A DNA stretch of 64,000 nucleotides from Ancrocorticia sp047602305 (GTDB lineage: Bacteria > Actinomycetota > Actinomycetes > Actinomycetales > Actinomycetaceae), in assembly GCA_047602305.1 (NCBI GenBank), contig JASGHO010000001.1, positions 1,116,001-1,180,000 of the forward strand, written 5' to 3'. Positions 33,791 through 42,029 of the stretch are shown piece after piece; positions within the stretch are counted from its first letter, which is position 1; the number at the start of each line of letters is the position of its first letter. Position numbers and translations under genes: made by a program. The notes below the pieces were generated by a model that was given only the letters and a program-made list of their open reading frames with translations, made no database searches and was not told where the DNA came from.

Positions 33791-33832
33791 AGAGATCCCG
33801 CGGATAGGTCTTGGCCCATCCGCGCAATCTCT
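33791..33832. other. Two-tier inverted repeat upstream of the helicase gene
   Basis: AGAGAT (33791-33796) pairs with ATCTCT (33827-33832) and CGCGGAT (33799-33805) with ATCCGCG (33818-33824), separated by a 2x2 internal loop and a 12-nt terminal loop. It lies between divergent genes, so it is not an ordinary terminator; it may be an operator or a structured RNA. Confidence 0.6.
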
Positions 33833-33972
33833 AGGAAGCAGATGCTAGTCTTCTTCCTTCATTCGCGCACAGGAGAAACCTCTCGTTACAGCCAAGAGCG
33901 CAACTCCGCTATGAGATCACGCCAATAGGTCCTGTGACTGCCAACACCCCGCAGTCCGTGTGATGAGCGCAA

Positions 33973-34002
33973 TTGTGCAAACAAGTGGGAACGGACGATA
34001 AT
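33973..34002 (+). promoter_or_regulatory. Probable promoter of the HelR-like gene
   Basis: TTGTGC (33973-33978) and GATAAT (33997-34002) are separated by 18 bp, a reasonable housekeeping -35/-10 pair. This predicts a leader of about 70 nt before the TTG start at 34082. Confidence 0.5.
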
Positions 34003-34081
34003 AGACAGTCATCTTTTGCGGCTCCGCGCGTCGACCGACGCGTCAGCGCGGGCGCCCGCACCATTTCGAGGAGGACATTCT

Positions 34082-36385
34082 TTGTCTGACGCCAAAGCAA
34101 CACCGCGCCAACGTGCTATTGCTCAGGAGCAGGTGCATGTGGACACCTCGTACGCAGCGCTGGACCGTCAGCGCCTCGGCTACGAGAAGAGACTGCGTGA
34201 AGTTCGCGCCCAGACCGGCCTCGAAAGCGCAGGTGCCCGCAGCGAACGCGATTCGTTTGCCTCCCACTACGAGGACAGTCTGCTGCGCCTGCGTAACGTC
34301 GAGAATCGTCTCGTCCTCGGCCGCTTGGATTTTAACGACGGCGAATCCAGCCACATCGGTCGCATCGGCCTCAAGGACGATCAGCAGGACATCATCCTGT
34401 TGGACTGGCGTGCTCCCCAAGCCGAGCCGTTCTATCGGGCGACGGCCGCCCAGCCAGGCGATGTGGTTCGCCGTCGTCATATTCAAACCCGGTTCCGTGA
34501 AGTGACCGGAGTCGAGGACGAACTGCTCGATTCCAGCGCGCCGCACAGCAACGACCTCAACCTCACGGGCGAGGGCGCGCTGATGTCCGCCATGAGTCAG
34601 GCGCGCGACGGCAAGATGACCGATATCGTTGCGACCATCCAGGCCGAGCAGGACCGTATCATCCGCGCCGATTCCCAAGGAGTGCTGGTGGTGCAGGGCG
34701 GTCCCGGCACCGGCAAGACAGCCGTGGCGCTGCATCGCGCCGCCTATCTGCTCTACAGCCAGCGTGAGCGGCTGACTCGCTCGGGCGTGCTGGTGGTGGG
34801 CCCCTCGCCCGTCTTCCTGCGTTATATCGATCAGGTGCTGCCCTCGCTCGGCGAATCCAACGTGGTTTCGACGACTATCGGCGGCCTCGTTCCCGGCGTG
34901 CGCGCTACCACGAGCGAGCCGGAAGCCGTTGCCGAGATCAAGGGGCGCCTGGTGTGGCGCGAGATCTGCAAGAGAGCCGTCCGCAGAATTTTGGAGCGGC
35001 CGCTGCGCAGGCGTGTCTCCTTCCGCATCGACTCGGAGAAGGTGACGCTCACTCCGCGCGACGTGGAATTCGCCCAGCGTAAAGCCCGCCGCACCGGCCA
35101 CACCCACAACCTCGCCCGCGACACCTACGCGCGCGTCCTGGTGGACAAGCTGGCCCACCAGGTGGCCGAAGCCAAAGAGATCGAGCTCCCGAATAACGAG
35201 TGGATCATTGGCGACGTCGCGGCCAGCATCGATGCCCGCCGCGAGATCAACCTGCACTGGCTGCCCTCCTCCCCCGTGCAACTCCTCGAGCGGCTCTACG
35301 CCCACCCACACCTGCTGGCCGAGGTGGCACCCGAACTCAGCGAGGCCGAACGCGACGCGTTGTACCGGCCCAAGGGTCGGGGCCTCACCGCCGCGGATGT
35401 CGCCCTCATCGACGAGCTGACCGAATACCTCGGTCCCTTCTCCAGCGATTTCGAGAAGCACCAGCGCGCCGCTGCGGCGGCCCGGGCCGCCGAGCTCTCC
35501 TCCTACGTCTCCGAGACCATGACCATGATGAACCTGGGCGGTGGAATCGTCGACTCCTCGATGCTCACCGATCGCGTCACGGACACCGGCCCGCACGCCT
35601 CCCTCGCCGAGCGCGCCGCCGAGGACCGCGAATGGACGTACGGACACATCGTCGTGGACGAGGCACAGGAGCTCTCTCCGATGCAGTGGGAGCTTCTCAT
35701 CCGCCGCTGCCCCACCCGCTCCTTCACCGTGGTGGGCGATCTCGACCAGCGCCCAGCCGGTTCCCCGCACGGCGGCTGGAGCGAGATCCTCGGCCGCCTC
35801 TCCCAGCACACCCGCGAAGAGGAACTGACGATCTCCTACCGCACCCCCGCCTCCATCCTGGACACCGCGGCGGACACGCTGCGAGCCGCCGGCACTCCGG
35901 TGCGTGGCGTGCGCGCCGCCCGCGATATCGCCGGGAGCCTCACCATCCAGCGGACCCGCCCGGACTCCCGCGACGACGGCCTCGTCGAGGCTGTCGAGCG
36001 CTGGTGCCGCTTCCTCGACGCCGAATACGGAGAAGGTGCCGGTACGCTCGCCGTCGTCGTTCCCCAGGATCTTCATGCACACGTGGGCAACGTGCTGGCG
36101 TTCTCGCAGCGGTTGCGCCAGTGGTCGATCGACTCGGCAGGAAATGATGTCACCTCGCGTATCCACATCGTCAGTGCGTATCAGTCCAAGGGTTTGGAGT
36201 ACGACGTCGTCGTGCTGGCGGAACCGGCCGACATCCTCGCCGAAGGCCCCGGGAGCCTCTACGTAGCCATGACCCGGCCCACCCGCCAACTGCACGTGGT
36301 GCATTCCGGCGAGCTTCCAAGCGGACTGATGGAATCAGTAGCCGCCGGAGAAGCTGCGGCAGAAGCGGTAGAAGCCGAGGAGTGA
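34082..36385 (+). CDS. helR: HelD/HelR-like superfamily 1 helicase ATPase (RNA polymerase-associated)
   Basis: A 767-residue UvrD-like ATPase. An N-terminal antiparallel coiled coil (RQRAIAQEQVHVDTSYAALD..., residues about 9-60) precedes the motor, as in HelD proteins that insert into RNA polymerase. Walker A is GGPGTGKT (206-213), Walker B VDEAQELS, then GDLDQRPAG, SYRTPASI and the C-terminal SAYQSKGLEYDVVVL and VAMTRPTRQLHVVH. The TTG start at 34082 has GAGGAGGA 7 nt upstream. Actinobacterial relatives (HelR) release stalled or rifamycin-bound polymerase; a role in transcription recycling or rifamycin tolerance is an inference. The strand opposite is open for 753 codons but is a composition artefact. 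Confidence 0.87.
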   Translation: MSDAKATPRQRAIAQEQVHVDTSYAALDRQRLGYEKRLREVRAQTGLESAGARSERDSFASHYEDSLLRLRNVENRLVLGRLDFNDGESSHIGRIGLKDDQQDIILLDWRAPQAEPFYRATAAQPGDVVRRRHIQTRFREVTGVEDELLDSSAPHSNDLNLTGEGALMSAMSQARDGKMTDIVATIQAEQDRIIRADSQGVLVVQGGPGTGKTAVALHRAAYLLYSQRERLTRSGVLVVGPSPVFLRYIDQVLPSLGESNVVSTTIGGLVPGVRATTSEPEAVAEIKGRLVWREICKRAVRRILERPLRRRVSFRIDSEKVTLTPRDVEFAQRKARRTGHTHNLARDTYARVLVDKLAHQVAEAKEIELPNNEWIIGDVAASIDARREINLHWLPSSPVQLLERLYAHPHLLAEVAPELSEAERDALYRPKGRGLTAADVALIDELTEYLGPFSSDFEKHQRAAAAARAAELSSYVSETMTMMNLGGGIVDSSMLTDRVTDTGPHASLAERAAEDREWTYGHIVVDEAQELSPMQWELLIRRCPTRSFTVVGDLDQRPAGSPHGGWSEILGRLSQHTREEELTISYRTPASILDTAADTLRAAGTPVRGVRAARDIAGSLTIQRTRPDSRDDGLVEAVERWCRFLDAEYGEGAGTLAVVVPQDLHAHVGNVLAFSQRLRQWSIDSAGNDVTSRIHIVSAYQSKGLEYDVVVLAEPADILAEGPGSLYVAMTRPTRQLHVVHSGELPSGLMESVAAGEAAAEAVEAEE

Positions 36386-36532
36386 CGGAATCCGGTGTCG
36401 CGGGAAACCGGAGACTAGGAGAGGCAACGGGAGTATGGGCAAAGTCGCGCAAGAAACGGGCGAATAGCGGACCGAGGTCCCAGAATACGGGAGGGTTTTG
36501 CTTGTGCGGCGGTAATCGCGCATGGTTGAGCC

Positions 36533-37744
36533 GTGGCTCGTATTCTTCTTCTTGAGAACCCCCATTCCTCCGCCGACGACGTCTTTACCAAGTCCGGTCA
36601 TGAGATCGTCCGCGTCAAGGGCGCCCTGCAAGGCCAGGAGCTGATCGACGCACTGCAAGGTGTCCAGATGCTCGGCATTCGCTCCAAGACCACCGTGACG
36701 CGTGACGTGCTCGAAGCCTGTCCGGATCTGGTGGCGATCGGCGCCTACTGCATCGGCACCAACCAGATCGATCTCCAGGCGGCCAACGACATGGGCGTGG
36801 CCGTATTCAACGCGCCCTACGCCAACACTCGTTCCGTGGTGGAACTCGCCATCGGCGAAGCCATCGCGTTGACGCGCCATCTGCCTGAGAAGAATGACGC
36901 GCTGCGCCGCGGCGTGTGGGAGAAGTCAGCCAGCGGCGCACACGAGGTGCGCGGCAAGACTCTCGGCATTGTCGGGTACGGCTCCATCGGCACCCAGCTG
37001 TCGGTGTTGGCCGAGGCCATGGGCATGCGCGTGCTCTTCTTCGATATCGCCGAACGACTTGCCATCGGCAACGCCAAGCGTATCCGCAGCCTGGACGAGT
37101 TGCTCGCCGCCTCCGATATCGTCTCCCTGCACGTGGACGGCCGCGCCGCCAACAAGGGATTCTTCGGCCGGTCGCAGATGGAGCAGATGAAGAAGGGCTC
37201 CATTCTCATCAACCTGTCACGTGGACACATCGTCGATATTGACGCCCTCTGCGAAAAGCTTGCTGACGGCACCATCGTCGGAGCCGGCATTGACGTGTTC
37301 CCCGAGGAGCCGGATGCCAACGGCGATCCGTTTGACTCCCCGCTCATCAAGTTCCCCAACGTGTTCCTCACACCCCACATCGGCGGCTCCACGCTGGAAG
37401 CACAGAAGTCCATTGGATACTTCGTCTCCGGCAAGATGATGGACTACTGGCGCAAGGGCAACACCGAGCTCTCCGTCAACATCCCCAACATCGAGTCGAG
37501 CCCGTCGCGTTCCTCCCTCTACCGCATCGGCTGGATTCACAAGAATACGCCGGGAGCGCTGGCGCGCGTCAACCAGATCTTCGCCAACGCCGGCGCCAAC
37601 ATCAACGCCCAGATCCTCTCGACCGAAGGAGAGATCGGCTACATGGTGACCGACATCCAGGGCGAACTCCCCGAGGATGCCGTGGACCTGCTGGAGGCCT
37701 CGGACCAGAACATCCGGCTGCGGGTGCTCAAGCGCGAGTACTGA
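36533..37744 (+). CDS. serA: D-3-phosphoglycerate dehydrogenase
   Basis: First step of serine synthesis. A 403-residue protein of the short E. coli-like type: NAD Rossmann loop GIVGYGSIGTQ, catalytic His in TPHIGGSTLEAQ, RGHIVDIDAL, and a C-terminal ACT domain (HKNTPGALARVNQIFANAGANI) that may bind serine for feedback. The long actinobacterial SerA type with an extra domain is not present. The start is a GTG. A strong terminator follows at 37806. Confidence 0.95.
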   Translation: MARILLLENPHSSADDVFTKSGHEIVRVKGALQGQELIDALQGVQMLGIRSKTTVTRDVLEACPDLVAIGAYCIGTNQIDLQAANDMGVAVFNAPYANTRSVVELAIGEAIALTRHLPEKNDALRRGVWEKSASGAHEVRGKTLGIVGYGSIGTQLSVLAEAMGMRVLFFDIAERLAIGNAKRIRSLDELLAASDIVSLHVDGRAANKGFFGRSQMEQMKKGSILINLSRGHIVDIDALCEKLADGTIVGAGIDVFPEEPDANGDPFDSPLIKFPNVFLTPHIGGSTLEAQKSIGYFVSGKMMDYWRKGNTELSVNIPNIESSPSRSSLYRIGWIHKNTPGALARVNQIFANAGANINAQILSTEGEIGYMVTDIQGELPEDAVDLLEASDQNIRLRVLKREY

Positions 37745-37805
37745 GCGCTGGCGTACGAGTCCGAGAAGGGCTAGTAGGCGAAACTAACACCGGATAATTG
37801 TCCCG

Positions 37806-37853
37806 GGGCTGTGGCAGAAGGTCTCTTGACCGCCTGCGACAGCCCCGTTTTCG
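37806..37853 (+). terminator. Rho-independent terminator of serA
   Basis: CGGGGCTGT (37806-37814) pairs with ACAGCCCCG (37841-37849), followed by TTTTC. Inner arms GCAG/CTGC and GGTC-TCTT-GACC extend the stem. It lies 62 nt after the serA stop. Confidence 0.9.
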
Positions 37854-37981
37854 GATCATGTCTACCTTCAGTCCGGTTCTCGCTCTCTTTCTGCGAATGC
37901 CGCACCCGCCCGCGCGACCCCATAGAATATGAGTTAGCAAGAACAAGATCCAGCGAGGATGCCGGATGTGAGGGGAAATCA

Positions 37982-39967
37982 ATGGACCAGTCAGCGCCAC
38001 AGCGTCCGCATTACGCACCGGGAGTGCCCGCGGAGATCACACCTGTGACACGAACGATGGATGAATTGCTGTTTGAATCCGCCGGTCACCTGCCTGAACG
38101 CATCGCGATTGACTTCCTTGGCCGCACCTTCACCTACCGCGAGTTACGGCACGCGGTACGCAAGGCGCAGGCTGCCCTGTATCGTTGCGGTGTGCGCAAG
38201 GGCGACGTCGTCGCGCTCATCATGCCGAACTGTCCGCAGCATATTGTGGCCTTCTACGCCACTTTGTCCCTCGGCGCCACGGTTGCCGAGCATAATCCAC
38301 TCGCGCCGGTGGGAGAGCTTCACGAACAGCTGGAGCGTCATGGCGCCATGGTGGTCATCGCCTGGGAGCAAACCCTCGAAAAACTGACCGCAGACGGCAA
38401 CTTCCGTGGCCGAACCTATCTCTCGGTCAACCTGGCGGCGGCCCTCCCCCTCACCTCCCGCATCCTGCTCAAGCTTCCCGTCAAGGCCGCCAAAGAACAG
38501 AAGGCGAAGATCCGGGGCAATGTCCCCGCGGGAATTCTCTCGTTTGATCGTGCGGTATCCAAGGCGCCGCTGCTGCCTCGCGACACATCCATCACACCAC
38601 CCGCATTGGATGACATCGCCGTTCTCATCCACACCGGTGGAACTACGGGCGTTCCGAAGGCGGTGCAACTGAGCCATCGCAATATCGTGTCCAACGTCGA
38701 GCAGACGGTGCAGTGGATCCGTGGAATCAAATACGGCGAGGGAACCTATGCCGGAGTACTTCCCCTCTTCCACGCCTTCGGTCTGCAAACTCTCCTCGGA
38801 GTTGGTATTTCTCAGGCCGGCACCCTGGTGCTGCTTCCCAACTTTGATGTGTCCGCGCTTCTTGCCGCCCAAAAGCGGCGCCCCATCACCATGTTCCCGG
38901 GGGTGGCTCCCATGTACTCGCGCGTGCTTGCGCAGGCACGGGCCGACGCGGCAGACGGCAAGGACGTGGATCTCAGCTCCATTAAATGGAGCTTCTCCGG
39001 TGCCATGGCTCTCTCACCAGAACTTGCCGCCGACTGGGAAAAGGAAACCGGAGGCCTCATCATTGAGGGCTACGGCATGTCCGAGGCCAGCCCCATCATC
39101 GCTGGTTCCCCGGTGTCCGCCGAACGCCGTCCCTCCACCCTCGGTGTTCCCTTCCCATCAACCGAGATACGCATTGCCGACCAGGACGACCTCTCCAAGG
39201 ACGCCGAGGGGATCGGCGAAATCCTGGTACGTGGCCCGCAGGTGTTCTCCGGATATTGGGGAGAGCCAGAAGAAACCAAGAAAGTCTTCTACGACGGTTG
39301 GCTCCGCACCGGTGATCTTGGGCGCTGGGACAATGGATTCGTTGTCATGGCCGACCGTGCCAAGGAAATGATCATCCAGGGCGGTTTCAACATCTACCCA
39401 TCGCAGGTCGAAGAGGTTCTCAAGGCGATGCCGGGGGTCCGGGACGTTGCCGTCGTTGGCATGCCTGATCCCGCTCGCGGCGAGTCCGTGGTAGCGGCAC
39501 TCGTTCTGGAACCCGACACCTCGGTGGATCTGGACATGGTGCGCCGCTGGGCATACGACAAACTGTCACACTACGCGGTGCCACGTTCCATCGCCGTTCT
39601 CGACGACCTCCCCCGCTCACAGATCGGAAAGGTGATGCGCCGATCCGTTCGTGAGCAATTGGAGGACTTCGAGTTGATCGCCGGACAGTGGCGTAAGAAG
39701 GCCAGCGACACCTCCGAGGCCGCATATGACCGCTGGGACGCCTTCACCGCTTCACTCCAAGATCAGTACAGTGCCACCAAGGAACAGGTCCAGGAGTGGA
39801 TTGCCGAACTTGGGAAGTCATCTGAGCAGGTACGCGAACTTTTCAATCGCGCCGGCACCGACGAGAATTCCGAAGAACTGCACCGCGAAGGCTTCAGCCG
39901 CGAAGCCTTTAGCGCGTGGCTATCTCGCGGGCGTAAGGACGAAGAATCGCCTGACACGTCCGTTTAG
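37982..39967 (+). CDS. Long-chain fatty-acid--CoA ligase family AMP-forming synthetase
   Basis: A 661-residue ANL-superfamily enzyme that activates a carboxylic acid, probably a fatty acid, to its CoA thioester via an acyl-adenylate. Motifs are the ATP-binding IHTGGTTGVPKAVQLSH, YGMSEASP, WLRTGDLGRW and the C-terminal GKVMRR with the catalytic Lys. The ATG at 37982-37984 follows GAGGGGAA; upstream open frame overlaps the serA terminator and is rejected. About 100 C-terminal residues after the catalytic domain form an extra charged helical segment. It ends 8 bp from the convergent nrdR gene. Confidence 0.9.
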   Translation: MDQSAPQRPHYAPGVPAEITPVTRTMDELLFESAGHLPERIAIDFLGRTFTYRELRHAVRKAQAALYRCGVRKGDVVALIMPNCPQHIVAFYATLSLGATVAEHNPLAPVGELHEQLERHGAMVVIAWEQTLEKLTADGNFRGRTYLSVNLAAALPLTSRILLKLPVKAAKEQKAKIRGNVPAGILSFDRAVSKAPLLPRDTSITPPALDDIAVLIHTGGTTGVPKAVQLSHRNIVSNVEQTVQWIRGIKYGEGTYAGVLPLFHAFGLQTLLGVGISQAGTLVLLPNFDVSALLAAQKRRPITMFPGVAPMYSRVLAQARADAADGKDVDLSSIKWSFSGAMALSPELAADWEKETGGLIIEGYGMSEASPIIAGSPVSAERRPSTLGVPFPSTEIRIADQDDLSKDAEGIGEILVRGPQVFSGYWGEPEETKKVFYDGWLRTGDLGRWDNGFVVMADRAKEMIIQGGFNIYPSQVEEVLKAMPGVRDVAVVGMPDPARGESVVAALVLEPDTSVDLDMVRRWAYDKLSHYAVPRSIAVLDDLPRSQIGKVMRRSVREQLEDFELIAGQWRKKASDTSEAAYDRWDAFTASLQDQYSATKEQVQEWIAELGKSSEQVRELFNRAGTDENSEELHREGFSREAFSAWLSRGRKDEESPDTSV

Positions 39968-39975
39968 CCACGATT

Positions 39976-40437
39976 TCACTTATCAGAAGGAGTCTCCTGC
40001 TTGCGTAGCACTGCGATGGCCTTCTCGAAATCGTCCAGGGTATCGAAGTTGGAATACACGGAGGCAAAGCGAAGGTAGGCGATATGGTCGAGCTCGCAGA
40101 GCGGATCGAGGATGGCCAGTCCGATCTCGTGGGCTTCAATCTGTGAACTACCCGTGGCTCTCACGCTTTCTTCAACCTGTTGGGCGAGGCGGGCAATGTC
40201 ATCTTCTCCGACGGGCCTGCCCTGACACGCCTTGCTCACTCCCGCGATGATCTTCTCGCGGGAGAAAGGCTCTGTGAGCCCCGAACGCTTCACCACGATG
40301 AGGCTCGCCGTCTCCATTGTAGAAAAACGGCGTTTACAGCTTGGGCATTGGCGACGGCGCCTGATCGACATACCGTCGTCGGTTGTGCGGGAGTCAATAA
40401 CGCGGGAATCCGGGTGGCGGCAGAACGGGCAATGCAT
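39976..40437 (-). CDS. nrdR: Transcriptional repressor NrdR
   Basis: ATP/dATP-sensing repressor of ribonucleotide reductase genes. The 153 residues have an N-terminal zinc ribbon (C3, C6, C31, C34) followed by an ATP-cone domain (VVKRSGLTEPFSREKIIAGVSKAC). The order lexA / LysM gene / nrdR is the arrangement known from Mycobacterium. No nrd genes are in the window. Confidence 0.96.
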   Translation of the reverse strand: MHCPFCRHPDSRVIDSRTTDDGMSIRRRRQCPSCKRRFSTMETASLIVVKRSGLTEPFSREKIIAGVSKACQGRPVGEDDIARLAQQVEESVRATGSSQIEAHEIGLAILDPLCELDHIAYLRFASVYSNFDTLDDFEKAIAVLRKQETPSDK

Positions 40438-40491
40438 GGGGAAATCGTATCAAGCCCTTCGCCAGCTAGGACAAAACGCTGTGCGCCATTC

Positions 40492-40989
40492 TCAATAGCG
40501 AGGAAGTATCAGCCCTTGCCCCACATTCAAGATATCCGAGCGCAGCCCATTCAATTCCTTGATATCTTCCACAGCGGCACTCACACTTGGCGCCTCCGGA
40601 ACCAATGTTGCGACAGACCAGAGAGTATCTCCAGGTTGCACCAGAAGGCTTCCACCCGGTTCAACACTGGAAAAGTCCATGAGGGCCAACCCCACAACAA
40701 AGCACACCATTGCTGCAAGCGCGAAGCCCACAACACGGATTGCCATATCCAAGTAGCCGGGCGTGGCCGTGACTTTCCGGGAGGGCTCCCCAAGGCGCAT
40801 ACCCGACAACTCTCTAAGGTACGTGCCTTCAGCAACTTTCCTCTCACGCAAGGACTTGGGAGTGGCCTGCCGCGCTGCCATCTCCTGGCGTACCCGCTCG
40901 ACGTCCTCGGAGGTTACCAGCCGCAAAGTAGTGGCCTTCGGCGACCTGGTTGGCACCACACGACCAACAGAAATCTCCAGTGCACCCAT
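40492..40989 (-). CDS. LysM-domain membrane protein divergent from lexA (ChiZ-like)
   Basis: A 165-residue bitopic protein: a basic cytoplasmic N-terminus, one membrane helix at about 82-104 (MAIRVVGFALAAMVCFVVGLALM) and an extracytoplasmic LysM domain at about 114-163 (VQPGDTLWSVATLV...LNVGQGLILPRY). It is divergent from lexA across a region with four SOS boxes and precedes nrdR. This is the position and topology of mycobacterial ChiZ and resembles YneA of Bacillus, both SOS-induced division inhibitors. That role is an inference; no catalytic domain is visible. Confidence 0.85.
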   Translation of the reverse strand: MGALEISVGRVVPTRSPKATTLRLVTSEDVERVRQEMAARQATPKSLRERKVAEGTYLRELSGMRLGEPSRKVTATPGYLDMAIRVVGFALAAMVCFVVGLALMDFSSVEPGGSLLVQPGDTLWSVATLVPEAPSVSAAVEDIKELNGLRSDILNVGQGLILPRY

Positions 40990-40998
40990 TTTTCCTCC

Positions 40999-41095
40999 TC
41001 GAACAACTGTTCTTCGAACGTTTGTTTCAGCGTACCTTCGTTTTCGAAAGCTGTCTAGAACTTTCGTTCGACACGCCGTTAGAACAAGTGTTTGG
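40999..41095. promoter_or_regulatory. Four LexA boxes in the lexA / LysM divergent promoter region
   Basis: TCGAACAACTGTTCTT (40999-41014), TCGAACGTTTGTTTCA (41014-41029), TAGAACTTTCGTTCGA (41056-41071) and TAGAACAAGTGTTTGG (41080-41095). The third is the closest to consensus and the fourth the weakest. The first two lie next to the LysM gene and the last two next to lexA, so each promoter probably has a pair, with lexA autoregulated. Confidence 0.85.
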
Positions 41096-41180
41096 AACCA
41101 CTACTGAGAACCATTAACCTTGTTGTAGGAAGTCAAACATTGGGCTCCGACACAAAATGGGGCTAGAAAGGGTGCCGGCC

Positions 41181-41924
41181 ATGGTCAACACCAAACTCAC
41201 TGAACGCCAGGCTGCAGTTCTTTCCTGCATTCGGACGCATATGCTGCGCAACCACTACGCGCCCACCATTCGTGAGATTGGTGACGAAGTTGGGTTGTCC
41301 TCCACGTCGTCCGTGAAGTATCAGCTCGATACCTTGGCTGATCTTGGCTATCTGCGGCGCGATACCCGCCGGCCTCGCACCATGGAGCTGACGGATATGG
41401 GGATGAATTACGATGGCAAGCAGGTGCCATCCGCTTCCCGGCCCCCCGCTCCACGGCAGGCAGCTCCATCTGAGCTACGCTCGGTTCCGACCAACCCGAG
41501 GCTGTCCAACACCCTCGTGGATCTCGGGGATAGCACAGAGACCATCGCTGATCCCATCAACGTTCCGGTGGTCGGCCGTATTGCCGCCGGTGCTCCGATC
41601 CTCGCGGATCAACTGATCGAGGATGTTTTCCCGATCCCGCGTCAACTGACAGGCGAGGGCGAACTCTTCGCTCTGCGAGTTGCCGGTGACTCGATGGTGG
41701 ACGCGGCGATTTGCGACGGGGATTGGGTAGTTATTCGTCGCCAACAGGTGGCGGAAAATGGCGAAATTGTCGCGGCGATGCTCGATGGCGAAGCCACCGT
41801 TAAGGTGTTCCAGAAGCGCGATGGCCATATTCTGCTGCTGCCGCGCAACGAAGCCTACTCCCCCATCCCCGCAGATGACGTGGAGATTCTCGGCCGAGTG
41901 GTTACCGTTCTACGAGCTCTCTAG
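41181..41924 (+). CDS. lexA: SOS repressor LexA
   Basis: A 247-residue repressor-protease. The N-terminal winged helix-turn-helix reads SCIRTHMLRNHYAPTIREIG and GLSSTSSVKYQLDTL. The self-cleavage bond is A136-G137 in RIAAGAPI, and the catalytic dyad is Ser171 (AGDSMVDA) and Lys208 (ATVKVF). The ATG at 41181 follows AGAAAGGG by 8 nt; an upstream ATG at 41157 lacks a ribosome binding site. Its probable targets in this window are lexA, the LysM gene, recA and the DUF222/HNH gene. Confidence 0.97.
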   Translation: MVNTKLTERQAAVLSCIRTHMLRNHYAPTIREIGDEVGLSSTSSVKYQLDTLADLGYLRRDTRRPRTMELTDMGMNYDGKQVPSASRPPAPRQAAPSELRSVPTNPRLSNTLVDLGDSTETIADPINVPVVGRIAAGAPILADQLIEDVFPIPRQLTGEGELFALRVAGDSMVDAAICDGDWVVIRRQQVAENGEIVAAMLDGEATVKVFQKRDGHILLLPRNEAYSPIPADDVEILGRVVTVLRAL

Positions 41925-41961
41925 GTGCAGCTGATTCCGCAGCCGCAGCCGCCAAGAATAT

Positions 41962-42009
41962 GAGGAAGGCCGGGTACTGACGAATGTTCGTCTGTACCCG
42001 GCCTTCCTC
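41962..42009. terminator. Bidirectional terminator between lexA and ldh
   Basis: GAGGAAGGCCGGGTAC (41962-41977) and GTACCCGGCCTTCCTC (41994-42009) form a perfect 16-bp stem. Inside it GACGAA-TG-TTCGTC adds six further pairs. It separates two convergent genes and can serve both. Confidence 0.9.
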
Positions 42010-42029
42010 AGGCTAAAGCCCGCAACCTC

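Larger units (their letters stand above)
33705..34081. other. Divergent intergenic region PAC2 / helicase
   Basis: A 377-bp region without a convincing gene. It contains the 42-bp stem-loop at 33791-33832, a probable promoter at 33973-34002 for the helicase, and GC-rich small hairpins in the helicase leader (for example CGCGTCG-AC-CGACGCG at about 34027-34042). Confidence 0.6.

Noticed and set aside
33905..33930. 14-bp sequence GAGATCACGCCAAT shared with 63772-63785
   Set aside because: A match of this length is expected by chance several times in 64 kb; no further similarity flanks it.
34043..36304. 753-codon open frame on the minus strand opposite the HelR-like gene
   Set aside because: Compositional shadow; the plus-strand product has complete helicase motifs.
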